64,000 bases of DNA from Paratinospora sagittata (taxonomy: Eukaryota > Streptophyta > Magnoliopsida > Ranunculales > Menispermaceae): assembly GCA_035771175.1 (NCBI GenBank), contig CM069607.1, positions 13,152,001 through 13,216,000 of the forward strand, read 5' to 3'. Shown one piece after another: positions 23,890 to 34,981 of the stretch. The first letter of the stretch is position 1, and every line of letters starts with the position of its first letter. A program made the position numbers and the translations under genes. A model generated the notes under the pieces. That model saw only the letters and a program-made list of their open reading frames with translations. It was not told where the DNA came from and ran no database searches.

Positions 23890-24250
23890 GTGAAGGAACG
23901 TGCTCCTCTTTCAAGGAATGCGCTCTTGTGCATTTTCCAAAGACTCATATTTTTCTGATCAAAGTTTAAGGAACGCGCTCCTGTGGTTTTTCCCAAGACT
24001 CAGATTTTTCTGATCAGGGAAAAAGGAACGTGCTTCTCTTAATAGGAATGTGCTCCTGTAGTCAAGGGAAAAATAGAAAATTTTATAGAGTTAGTGGTTC
24101 TTAATGAATGACCTCGCTCCTATGCTCAACGGACACATTAAGGAACACACTCCTCATATAAGGAACACGCTCCTTGATTGGAGGGAGATCTAAAAAGTTT
24201 CAGATTTCAAAGTAGAAGCGCGCTCCTTCATTGAGGAACACATTTCTGTG
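23890..24250 (+). repeat. AGGAACGCGCTCCT motif array in D1
   Basis: Near-palindromic words such as AAGGAACGTGCTCCT, AGGAATGCGCTCTTG, AAGGAACGCGCTCCTG, AGGAACACACTCCTC and AGGAACACGCTCCTTG recur about ten times, ending just before the TATA-like box CTATAGATACC at 24269. D2 carries the same array in reverse (about 40830-41205). Confidence 0.75.
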
Positions 24251-25299
24251 CCTTAGTCTGGTGTTTTTCTATAGATACCACACTTGCTCATTTGAAGAAT
24301 AACTTTTGCAAAATACATGAACTTATGTCATTTTTCATATTTTGATTTCTACAAGTCCAAAACAAGTTCTTAAGTGTTTTTAAACATCTTTCAAAGCAAA
24401 AGTTCACCTACATTCATATCTTTGATTCATACTTTCGTATAGTTCGCCTAATCCTTCAAACTCTTTGAGAAACTTGTGTGCTTCTTTTGAGCAATTGATC
24501 AAGACGCTTTTGAGTGTTTTCTTCTCACCTTGTATGTTCTTGATCATCTTTGAATGAGAAATTTCTCAACCATCATCACACTTGAAGAATCTCTGAACTA
24601 CATCCTTACCAAAGTTAGGTAAAATCTCTCTATCTAGATTCTTGTGATTTTGTATGAGTAAATCGATTTTGTGCTTAAGTTTATATCTTGAAAACCGTTT
24701 TTGATTTGAGTACTACTTGTGAACCATATTTGATCTTCATGTTCCATTATCTTGTTTAGTGGTTTCATACATATAATGTAGTATCGATTCATGTGCTAAA
24801 CTTATACTATATTGAATTGAGTTCATAAATCATTACTTGAACATTTTGATTCTTGATCTTTAACATTTATATATTTAGAATCTTCAAGTCTTGATCATTA
24901 TTGCATATTGATTCTTAAGCTTTATACATATCATTGTTAGAATCAATATTTGAATACATGTGCATATTTAATTCTTGATTTCATATCATTTATATTTGAA
25001 TCGATTGCATGTATTTGAAATCAACTATTTCAACACTTCGCATAATTTAAAACATTGTGGTTAAAATAGTAGTGTTTACTCATTCATGATTGTATGCTTA
25101 ATATTTTTTAGAGTGTTTTAGAACATCTCTCTTTATGATTTCTAATTTTGATGTATTGTTGACTTTTTAGTCTACCAGAGATTATACCATATCTTGTACG
25201 GCTCGTAACCATGCCCATCAGTTGGTTACTGTGCAGCTTTCTAGCCAAGCCCTTGTGTAAGCTAGTATGTGTGGCTTTCTAATCAAGCCCTTGTGTTGA

Positions 25300-26709
25300 T
25301 GTAATACCCTAGGTTTGCACAAAAAAAAATGAAATTCGGGATGCTGCCCGGACGTTCGGGCACCTGCCCGAATGTTCCGACGCAAAATTTCCTATATAAG
25401 GAACCCCTCCCCCTCCTCATTTCTCACACCAAAATCACTTCTTCTTGTGATTTTCCTTCTCTTTTTCATTCTTTTTGAGTTTTTGTCTTCTCTTTTGAGA
25501 CTCTCTTTCGTAGACTCTCGGTACGGTGCGACGTGGTTCTGCCAGAGGGAAAGCGCCAGTTCTGAAAAGAGTTTTTATCTGAAGGTGGGGAACGAAACAT
25601 AGGTTTGCGTGTCTTATAACTTTTATTAAAGTTTACATTCATTTATCTTTATGTCTACCATTCATTTACACTGCATTATTGTGTATAATGATCATATTGT
25701 CATACTTATGCCTGTATACTTGGAGATCATGTATTACGTTGTTGTTATGCCGGATTAGTAGTCAATCTGGCTCAACCAAACTCAGTCTTGTCCTCAGTAA
25801 CTTTAAATAGTGAACGGGAAGCAACGTGCTGCTCTAGACGATTGGTATTTAAGTAGACCTCGTGTCTCACCTCTCAACTGGAGATTGATCTGGTTGGTCT
25901 TATTTGAAAGCTATCAGCTTATACAGTAATACTGAATGTCCTAACCATGCACGTAGTGATACCGACCCAGATAAGGATCACCAGACGTTGCTAAATCCTA
26001 TCTAAATGTTAAGTAGAGACCGGACCAATTTATATAGACCAATTCAATCATTGGCATCATACATATCACCACCTAGGGACGTATGTGGTTTATTATTCAT
26101 AGAATAGTTAGGAGCGATGCTCGCTATTCATTATATTTCTCTGGAGAGGGACGTACAATGAGAACCTGGCTAATTCTGGGGAAGGACATCTGTACTTGAA
26201 TCTAGAGCATCGTTCCTGAGGAGGGACGTACAATGAGAACTCGGTTACTCCTGGGAGGGACATCTGTACGTGAACTCAGGAGATGTACAGTCATCAAACC
26301 ATTACGAGATAGTGTCATGCATACATACATATTGAATTGATTATGATGCTCTGATGTGTATTTAAGATATTTGATTATGAAGTTTGCTTTATTAATCGTT
26401 ATATTCACGAACTATTTTATCCACTGAGCGTGTAGCTCACCCCATTGTTATCCAATTTTTTTACTGGATATTAGGGTGGACTGGGTGCAGGTATTTGGGC
26501 CCACATTTTATACCCTTTGTATTATTCATTGGGGATTTTTGGGAGAATGTTCCCTTAACCATTTCATGTACAAAAATATTCTGAAATTAATGAAATCAGA
26601 CTTGTACTTAAATTGTGGTTCCGCTGACTCTGCTATTATTGTTATAATGCATTCGCGCCCCGTCCGTGAGTGTCCCGCCAGTTTAGACGCGTCCGGGCAG
26701 GGTGTGACA
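25300..26709 (+). repeat. E 5' LTR
   Basis: It runs from TGTAATACCCTAGG to CAGGGTGTGACA, 1410 bp. U3 is short: GCCCG/CGGGC palindromes at 25335-25375 precede TATATAAG at 25393. Downstream come a repeated unit containing GGACGTACAATGAGAAC (about 26145 and 26225), the TGAGC...GCTCA hairpin (26425-26439) and an acceptor-like pyrimidine tract. Confidence 0.9.
25393..25400 (+). promoter_or_regulatory. TATA box of the E 5' LTR
   Basis: TATATAAG is about 95 bp from the LTR start and directly follows the GCCCGAANGTTC palindromes. Equivalent boxes lie at 35059-35066 (E 3' LTR), 46510-46517 (F) and 56984-56991 (G, TATTTAAG). Confidence 0.7.
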
Positions 26710-26714
26710 TTTAA

Positions 26715-26726
26715 TGGTGTCAGAGA
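26715..26726 (+). promoter_or_regulatory. Primer-binding site of E
   Basis: TGGTGTCAGAGA lies 5 bases after the LTR. It has two differences from the initiator-Met site TGGTATCAGAGC. In G the same place is a perfect match. Confidence 0.75.
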
Positions 26727-26759
26727 ATACTGTCCACGGCCCGCCCATGTCCACCAAAT

Positions 26760-27371
26760 TAGGGAAAAAAATTATTTACTAGATATAAAATATCTCTATA
26801 ACTATATATATATGAATTATATGTAGTTGAGATTTATATTAAACATATATCTAGAAAACTATATAGTTTTTATATAGTTTAGATTTAAATTTATATAAAG
26901 TTATGATTGATGAAAACTATATATATAGTTATGATTAAATATATATATATATATCTATATATCTATGTATATACGAGATATATATATATATATATACCAT
27001 ATTGCTAATGGAAAAATTTGGATGAAAAATTTTATTAGATATATATATCTCTAGAACTATATATATATGAATTATATATAGTTGAGATTTATATTAAATA
27101 TATCCCTAGAAAACTATATAGTTTTTATATAGTTTAGATTCAAATATATATATAGTTATGATCTATGAAAATTATATATATAGTTATGATTATATATATA
27201 TATACATGGATGTATATATATCATATTGCAAATGGAAAATTTTGATTAAATGATGGCATAAACATCAAGAGAAAAAATAGAAAATATTGTCCAACAGACA
27301 AAGCATAAATCTTAAAAAGTTAGGAATATATTTTGTGTCCTTCACAAATTTATTTTCCTTTCAGCAAAAGA
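26760..27371 (+). repeat. TA-rich leader of E, two diverged units
   Basis: Runs of (TA)n are arranged in two similar units of roughly 270 bp, each with GTTGAGATTTATATTAAA, GAAAACTATATAGTTTTTAT and a stretch TTGCTAATGG or TTGCAAATGG near its end. F also has two units and G has one. No coding potential. It precedes the extra ORF. Confidence 0.7.
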
Positions 27372-28938
27372 ATGGCCACAAGTGAAGGAACGACTTCCGG
27401 TAGTAGAGGACCAATTCCCACTAGACTCAAGGAATTATCCAAAAGGGAGGTTATGACTATGAGGAGTATCGACAATAGAGATCTCCGCCTCCGACCGATC
27501 CTTCACGAAAAACTCGCAACACTGGGGTGGTTGAACATAACAAAAGTTGAGGGCCATGCCTCCTACAACTTGATGAAATCCTTCTACGGAGCCATGAATT
27601 GTGTAAAACTTCAAGAAGATGGGATCAACCCTGTTTTAGAGACAACGGTCAGGGGAACAAAGATTTCTATCAGAGTCGAAATTATTGCACGACTCATGGA
27701 GATTCCAATTGAAGATAGAATCATTGATCCACACGAACCCCAGACAGTTGCAGAGATCGCAGAGTCTAACGAACAGTTATTCAATTTTCTCGCCAAAGAG
27801 CTGTACACCCAATCAACATACACCAACCTCCCAAACAACCTCCTTAAACCATCTCTTGCCGACCTTGGAAAGATCGTATACGGCAACATCTTGCCAGAAA
27901 GGGGGACTAGAGGCACTATGTCAAGGGCTCAACTTCTTGTGTTATACTGCACTGAGAAGCAAATTAAGGTCTCCCTACCTCACATCATCATCCAACAAAT
28001 GTTGAGGGTGATTCAAAACCCTTTGAGAAAGGATCTCCTCGGCTACGGAGTCTTGAACATGAGGATGCTATATGAGGCAAACGTCAATACTTTTGATGAG
28101 TCTTCGAAGCAGATCACTGAGGCGGTTACAACATCCTTTATCTTCAGGACATATGTTACAAGTGGAGGGATAACAGACGAGGAAGTATTCGACTCGAGTT
28201 TTAATGGCGAAAGAATTAGAGACGAAAAGGGACATTGTTACCGAAAAAGTCGACGCAAGATTCCTGTTAGGGAGGTACCAAATAATAAGCCAAACCAGAA
28301 CCATACGTCAAACCCAGCCTCGAATAATGATCCAACCGAGCACCTGTTCACTAAGGAATATTTATTTGCCAATCCAAATCAACCTCAACCAAATCAAGAT
28401 AGACAAGAAGTTCCAGCAAATCCACCTTCCTGGAACATGCTAACTCAAGGCAATACTTTGTACCAAAGGTTTCCAGTTCCGCAAGTTCCTGTGAACCAAC
28501 AACAATAAAGTTTTACGACACCAAATTTTGAAAGACAGGACATCCCAATGAGCCCATTGTTTCATGACGTTTTTAAACCAAACATATCCAATTGTCCAAG
28601 GGGTTCCAGATAGGGGATCCCTGTATAGTCAAAACAGCTACCCCACACGTATGAGTCAACTGTACGATCAATACCTTCCACCAATGCCTACGGCCTACCC
28701 TCCACCTATGAGACAGTCGACCCATCAACCATCGATGAGGCAATTGACTAACACATTCGAACAGTTAAATGTGATTGTAGCTAGCATTGCTCGAATAGAA
28801 GAGACTCAAAGTGAATTGTTAACACGTATGCAAAGCGTCGAAGTGCAACGAGCAAATTCTCAACCTTCTTCTAGTAGTCTCTCTGTACCTAGTAGGAGGT
28901 CTAGAAGGAGCAGTAGTAGGCAGGAAAACCAGGAATGA
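27372..28938 (+). pseudogene. E extra ORF upstream of gag (plant transposon-protein-like)
   Basis: ATG 27372 is preferred; an upstream in-frame codon at 27333 is TTG. It is open for 378 codons to the stop at 28506. The same reading goes on after a frame change to 28938, as shown by copy F, which is open through that point. The N-terminal 90 residues are basic (TRLKELSKREVMTMRSIDNR). The core has SYNLMKSFYGAMNC, TTVRGTKISI, ARLMEIPIEDRIIDPHEPQT, VYGNILPERGTRGTMSRAQL and KVSLPHIIIQQMLRVIQNP. The tail is Pro/Gln/Asn-rich. The core has the layout of the 'putative plant transposon protein' domain (FY.nM, VRG, LP.G...L, I.L..I...M), as in the A accessory ORF. Function unknown. Least damaged of three copies. 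Confidence 0.65.
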
Positions 28939-29717
28939 TCACTGGCATTGTAAAAATGTATTTTATATATATGAATGAAATGTTTTGTTTAAGACTATCT
29001 TTGGTGGGCCGACTTACGACCATTCTTTCTTTTGTATCACTACCTTTGGAGTGGTATGGGACACAACAAAATTGGAGGATACTAAATAACATGTGGAAGT
29101 AAGAAAACCCACGACCTTGTGTGAAAAGAAACAATTGGAGAAAGTTGCATTACTAACATTATCACTAAGTTTACACGGTATGAGACGAGTAAACTTGGAC
29201 GATACTATTAGTGAACTACTATTCAGTCGATATTTTCTAAAGACCGTGTTCATACAACTTAACTTGGTTGACACCCTTATTACCAAATCATGTGGTATGG
29301 GACACACAAATTTGGATAATAATCGAAAAGACTAAGCGAAAGAGTTTGAATACATAAGATTGCGACAGAATGTTAGATCAGGATATTTACCGAGGCAAAT
29401 CTTAGAATCTTTATGACTCATATGGATTTTCAATGAAATATATATGTATGTTCACAAAAACCAGAACCAAAACAATTGAAATGCTTGCAAAGTTTTATAC
29501 TTATTATATAATCATTCTAACCTTGTTTTACACCATGGCCAAACATACGAGGCACATAAGATTCTTTGATTCCTCAACGAAAACCTTACACTATACCTAG
29601 AAAAATAGGAGGTTTTTATATTGGAATGCTCTCGAATTTGTTGCTGAGCATACCATAACATTATACTTGGCTACAGTTCCTAAATCGCGGTTTTATTTTC
29701 TCCTTGCCAGTGAGAAA
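28939..29717 (+). other. Spacer between the extra ORF and gag of E
   Basis: There is no recognisable gene here, yet the stretch is well conserved in F (50157-50936) and G (60273-61046). It ends with a pyrimidine tract and CCAG 8 bases before the gag ATG, which looks like a splice acceptor. A minus-strand open frame at 29014-29307 is partly kept in G and broken in F. Confidence 0.6.
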
Positions 29718-31030
29718 ATGCAAACCAGGAAGAGAAGAAGGCCATGTACTGTCAGTCCAGCAGAGGAGGCACCTCCTGAGATTCAGAATTAGGAACTGCA
29801 GCCTCCGATGACAGCATAGGCCACACCTGACACTGCCACTACATATGGGCAGGCAGTACCACCCCAACTTACACCCTTTGCCATGCCTTCGTGTATGAAA
29901 GTCTTCTTCGCCGGATTTATCGAGGCGATGAAAGTAACAGTTCAGACGGTCGTTCGTGAGACCGCGGCCAATCAGGTTTTTACAATGCAGGCACCTGTGA
30001 GATCTGGGTCGGAGACTCAAACCGACCAGATTACGAAGTATAAGAGGCTACAACCTCTTACTTTTACTGGCACCATTGATGCTAAAGAGGTGCAAAAATG
30101 GCTAGATGAGTCAAAGAAGGCTCTCGATGCAATGGGAGTCGATGAGACTCGAAAGATTCCACTCGCGACCTACCAACTTATTGGTGAAGCAAATACATGA
30201 TGGATAACTGTAAAAGAGGACCCAAGGGTGAACACAGCGGAAATGACTTGGCAACATTTTGAGTCAATGTTTATTGATGAATACTTTCCCGGTGCAGTGA
30301 AGAGGCAGAAGCGCCACGAGTTTGCCAAGTTATACCAGGGCAGCATGACAATCAGGGAGTATGCTGGCAAGTTCAAAGAATTATCGGTCTACTTTCTCTC
30401 CACCATCTCAACGGAGCAAGATAAGACCGAAAAATTCTACAATGGCTTGCGTCCTGATATTCTACAAGCCTTGTCGATCTTGGATCTCAAGATTTACAAG
30501 GAGGTCGTTGACAAGGCCATGAGCTTTGAACAGGAGAAGATTGCACAGGAGCAGAGATTGAATAAGAGAAAATGGGTTGCAACGTTCTCCCAATAGGTCT
30601 CGCAGCAGGGCAACAAGAAAAAGCCCTACTATAATCAAAACCAAGCCCTCCCAACCCCTGTTTCGAAGAATGAGGCCACGACACCTGCGGCTGAACAATC
30701 TAACCCTGGCCATCAGGGTTTTTGCAATCATGGTCGTGGAGGCTGTAGTGGCAGGGGTGGGCGTCGAAACGACAATGACAGATGTGGTGGTCAGCACCAC
30801 AATCAACATGGCCAACAGAATCATTAGCAGCGGAGGCTGACGTGTTACAACTGTGGTCAGCAGGGCCATGTAAAATATGTCTGTCCGCACCTTCAACAAC
30901 CTATTCTCGTTGTTCCAGTCCAACAAGCACCACCTGCTGCTAATGCCCAACCCAGGCAGAACCAACAAAACCAGGGGCAACGGAACCAGGGCAGAGCATT
31001 TGCCATTGCTCAATAACCCCTCCCAGACAA
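29718..31030 (+). pseudogene. E gag
   Basis: ATG 29718 begins MQTRKRRRP, a basic start. The core carries TWQHFESMFIDEYFPG, the classic Ty3 gag phrase, then FAKLYQGSMTIREYAGKF and EKFYNGLRPDI. A Gln/Asn-rich linker follows, then a CCHC zinc knuckle at 30843-30884 (CYNCGQQGHVKYVC), which would bind the element RNA. Stops lie near 29788, 29817, 30197, 30594 and 31015, and a frame change lies after the linker. Gag would form the particle; this copy is dead. Confidence 0.85.
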
Positions 31031-31039
31031 CAATGTAGT

Positions 31040-31560
31040 CGAAGGTACATTTCCTTTGTTCAATACTATGGTGCATGTCTTGTTCGATTCGGGTGCTACG
31101 CATTCCTTTATATCGTCTGCATTGGTAAGACATTTCAGGTTGCATCCTGAACCCACAGACATCACACTCTATGTCACATCACCCTTAGGATCTAGTACTG
31201 ACGTGAAATTGCAGTGTTCTCGATGTGAGCTTCGAATGTCAGAACAGATAATATATGCAGATCTTTTTGTGATGGACATTGAAGACTTTGACATCATCCT
31301 CGGCATGGACTGGCTCGCACCAATGAATGCAAAGATCGATTGTATGAAGAAGCAAGTTCAGTTAACCTTGCCTATGGGGGAGTTTGTCAAGATTCAAGGA
31401 ACGAGGAAATGGATACACAACTTGACTGCTGCACTTCTCAAGGCACAGCTTCGAGCTCTATCCCTTGGTGATGAAAATGACTCACCAGCAATGTACCCTC
31501 TTGAAGTACATGATGTTCAGGTAATATCTGAATTCCCAACAGTTTTTCTAAATGATCTTC
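31040..31560 (+). pseudogene. E aspartic protease domain
   Basis: The active-site phrase FDSGATHSFISS begins near 31083 (Asp at 31086). It is followed by LGMDWLAPMNAKIDCMKKQV, the usual end of Ty3 protease (ILGMDWL). This section is open from 31056 to 31758 and continues into RT. It would cut the Gag-Pol polyprotein. Confidence 0.85.
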
Positions 31561-32390
31561 CTGGTCTACCTCCGGTTAGGGAATTCAATTTTGAAATCAA
31601 CCTCATACCTGGGACCGGGCCTATCTCAATTCCACCATACAGAATGTCAAATGTCGAGCTGGTCGAATTGGACAAACAATTGAAGGAATTAGAGAGTCAT
31701 GGCTTCATAAGAAAAAGTTCATCACCCTGGGGCACTCCAGTTCTGTTTGTTCGTAAATAGGATGGTTCGTTACGACTTTGCATTGACTATCGCAAGATGA
31801 ATAATGTCACCATCAAGAACAGATACTCGTTGCCCAGGATCGATGCCTTGGACCAACTTAGAGATGCAAAATACTTTTCTAAGATTGGTTTACGATATGG
31901 TTATCACCAACTCTGGATCCGAGAGTCGGACATTACCAAGACGACATTCAGAACTCGATACGGTCACTACGAGTTCTTAGTCATGCCGTTCGGTCTAACA
32001 AACGCACCTGCATCTTCAGGTTATACTTAAACCGATTTGTGGTGGTTTTTGTGGATGATATCTTGGTATATTCCTCAACGAGGAAGACGATAAGATACAT
32101 CTGAAGATAGTCCTCCAGACCTTGAAAAGCCACCAGTTGCATGCAAAGTTGAGTAAGTGCGAATTTTGGGCGAAGCGAGTTCAATTCCTAGGCCATGTGG
32201 TTTCAGGCAATGGCATTGAGGTTGATCCTTCTAAGGTTTAAGCGATTTTAAACTGGAAGCAGCCTACCACTGTTACTCATATTAGGAGTTTTGTTGGTTT
32301 GGCTGGCTATTACAGACGCTTCATCAAGGACTTCTCAAAGATTGTTGAACCTATGACAAAGCTTACTCGAAAAGACGTCTGATTCATCGG
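31561..32390 (+). pseudogene. E reverse transcriptase
   Basis: Starts with [18 protein letters not shown] and [21 protein letters not shown] stop at 31758 follows. Then [32 protein letters not shown] and a catalytic FVDD near 32050 (VVVFVDDILVYSS). A deletion of about 27 bases with a frame change near 32010 removes part of the palm next to NAP, and further stops follow near 32240 and 32381. The enzyme would copy the RNA to DNA. Confidence 0.87.
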
Positions 32391-33030
32391 GAATCTCGCC
32401 TGTGAAGCATCATTTCAGGAATTGAAGAAACGCCTCACGACGGCACCAATACTTATCACTCCAAGAAATTCACTTGGATTTTCACTATACACCGATGCCT
32501 CTCTCCAAGGCTTTGGTGTCGTAGTAATGCAAGAAGGCCAAGTTGTCGCATATGCCTCGAGGCAACCGAAGATTCATGAGGGTAATTACCCAACACATGA
32601 CTTGGAACTTGCAGCTGTCGGATTTGCACTGAAGTTATGGCGTTATTACCTATACGGTGAACGGTTTGAGGTCTTCTCAGATCACAAGAGTCTTAAGTAC
32701 ATCTACACTCAGAGAGACCTAAACCTCCGCCAATGACGATGGTTGGAATTCTTGAAAGATTATGACTTTCAACTCCAGTACCATCCCGGTAAGGCCAATG
32801 TTGTGGCTGATGCCCTGAGTAGAAAATCTTATGTTGCTTCTACTCTTAACTTCGAAATAGGGAAGTTGGCTACAGAGATGGAGAATTTTAACTTACAACT
32901 GATCGAAGAGGGAGCAAGCTCACGACTTTCTCAATTATCAGCCAACTCTGAGCTGGTTCGAAAGATTTCAGTAGCTCAAACCAACGACCCTATGTTAATG
33001 GAGAAACGAAAACTTTTATTAAGCGGATAA
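32391..33030 (+). pseudogene. E RNase H and linker to integrase
   Basis: [20 protein letters not shown] supplies the first Asp, [20 protein letters not shown] the Glu, and [13 protein letters not shown] the second Asp. After a stop near 32734, HPGKANVVADALSRKS supplies the last Asp and the usual domain end. A helical linker runs to 33030. Confidence 0.87.
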
Positions 33031-33049
33031 GACCTTTCTTACTGGTCGG

Positions 33050-34391
33050 TCTCTGAAGACGGGGCCGTTTTCTATAAAAAAATGTTTCTGTCTACCGAAC
33101 GATCCTGAGGTTCGGAAAGAAGTGCTCACTGAAATGCACTGTTCGAGGTTCGTTATGCATCCTGGGGGTGACAAGATTTACAAGGATGTCAAGCGACAAT
33201 TCTGGTTTTCTGGACTGAAGAAGGCGATTGCAGACTTCGTTGCTCGATGTCTCGTTTGCCAGCAAGTTAACGCAGAATGAAGACTTCCCTCTGGACTTCT
33301 CTAGCTGTTACCTATTGGAGAATGGAAGTGGGAGAACATCGCAATGGATTTTGTCACGGCCTTGCCTCGAAATAATAAAGGGCAAGATGCTATTTGGGTT
33401 ATCATTGACAGACTTACAAAGTCTGCACACTTTTTGCCAATAAAGTTCACTGATAACCCCGCCAAACTTGCCGAACTATATGAAAGAGAGATCGTACGCC
33501 CCCATGGCATACCACTCATGATTGTCTCTGATTGAGACTCTCAATTCACATCAAAGTTTTGGCAAAGCTTCCAGAGTCGATTGGGCTCTAAGATCACCAT
33601 GAGCACAACCTTTCACCCTCAGACTGATGAGCAGTCAGAGCGTCTTATCCAAATCTTGGAGGACATGTTACGGTGTTGCATTTTGGACTTTAATGACTGA
33701 TGGACAAAGTACTTACATTTAGCTGAGTTTGCATACAACAACAGCTACCAAACTAGTATCGTCATGGCACTGTAAGAGGCTCTCTATGGTCGCCCTTGCA
33801 GATCTCCGGTATACTAGTTAAATATGGCAGATCGACCGCAGTTGGGCCCTGAACTAGTTCAAGAGACTTCTGAGAAGATCACACTAGTAAAGGAATGACT
33901 TCGTGTTGCACAAAGTCGACAGAAGAGCTATGCTCACAAGCTGAGGCAGCCTTTACAATTTGATAAGGGGAACTTGGTTTTTCTAAAAGTTCAGCCCACA
34001 AGAGGTGCAAACGCTTTGGGATCAAAGGAAAACTCTCCCCACGGTATATCGATCCATTTCAGATCATTGAACGTATTAGCAAACTTGCTCATCGTCTGTC
34101 CCTTCCATCATCCATGTCTAAGGTTCATGACGTTTTTCACGTATCCATGCTTCGAAAATATCGTTCTGATCCTTCGCATATCATCCTCTAATCGAGGTTC
34201 GGGTTGAGGAAGGAAATAGGTATCAGGAAAGAGCGATACATATTTTGGATATAAAAACTCAAGAACTAAGGCGACGTAGCATACCACTCGTCAAGGTGCT
34301 CTGGTATCACCACGGCGTAGAGGAAGCAACATGGGAACTAAAAGCAACAATTAAACAGAAATACCCTGAATTGTTTTCTAGTAACAACTAA
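33050..34391 (+). pseudogene. E integrase with chromodomain-like C-terminus
   Basis: The zinc-binding HHCC part lies at 33130-33270 (FVMHPGGDKIYKDVKRQFW, then ARCLVCQQ). The catalytic core is at 33330-33780: AMDFVTALPRNNKGQDAIWV (first Asp), IPLMIVSD (second Asp), TFHPQTDEQSERLIQILED (Glu). A GPY-type part follows at 33976-34190 with SKVHDVFHVSMLRKY. The end, LVKVLWYHHGVEEATWELKA to the TAA at 34389-34391, resembles the integrase chromodomain of Tekay/Del-type elements. Multiple stops and frame changes. The intact enzyme would insert the DNA, with the chromodomain steering it to heterochromatin. Confidence 0.85.
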
Positions 34392-34481
34392 TGATGTGAT
34401 TCATTGTACTATTTTCCTTATCAATAAAATGATGGAACTTTGTTTACAAATATCTTAATACATTGTTTTACTTGACTAACT

Positions 34482-34981
34482 ATGCAGATGTCTGAAAATA
34501 ATATCGATGGATATAGTGACGCACACACGCAATGGCTTCCTTGGCCACCTGTGGCGACTCTTCCAAGGTCTGAGTCCAATCACAACTACTTTGCATCACC
34601 AACTTCATCACCACACAGACAACGCTCTTTATCGCCAGAGTGGGCATGGTTTTTTCATAACAATTTTGCCCAAAACAATCCGTGCCCTCATCTTGGCAGG
34701 ACCTTCTACCAAAATTGCCAGGCGGCTGGATTCGAGCAACAACACGAAAAAGCATTCCACCGCTCAACCTACCTCCCCTCAAAAGATGTAACCAGCGCCC
34801 TACACCACCATTTGTTAAGCAAAGGTTGGAATCTTCTGAAGATGAATCCGACTCCATTTGCTATCCATGGTTTCATGATGTTGAGGATTCCACCGGCCAC
34901 AGCAGGCATTACCCTAAACTAGCAAAGGATGACGCAGGCAGTGAATCTCAAGTAGATAACCATCATGACTACTTGAACTGA
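34482..34981 (+). pseudogene. Possible extra ORF between integrase and 3' LTR of E
   Basis: About 500 bp of G+C-richer sequence follows integrase and reaches the LTR start. One frame begins MQMSENNIDGYSDAHTQWLP. A second frame, from about 34682, ends with SSEDESDSICYPWFHDVED and DDAGSESQVDNHHDYLN, an acidic tail that stops across the LTR boundary. A frame change near 34680 could join them. I recognise no domain and there is no second copy in the window for comparison, so this is tentative. Confidence 0.35.

Noticed and set aside
27355..27372. Splice acceptor before the extra ORF (TTTCCTTTCAG in E)
   Set aside because: F and G read TTTCCTTTCAA at the same place, so the AG is not conserved.
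30462..31145. 227-codon minus-strand frame
   Set aside because: Antisense to the gag linker and zinc knuckle of E; the same shadow appears in F and G.
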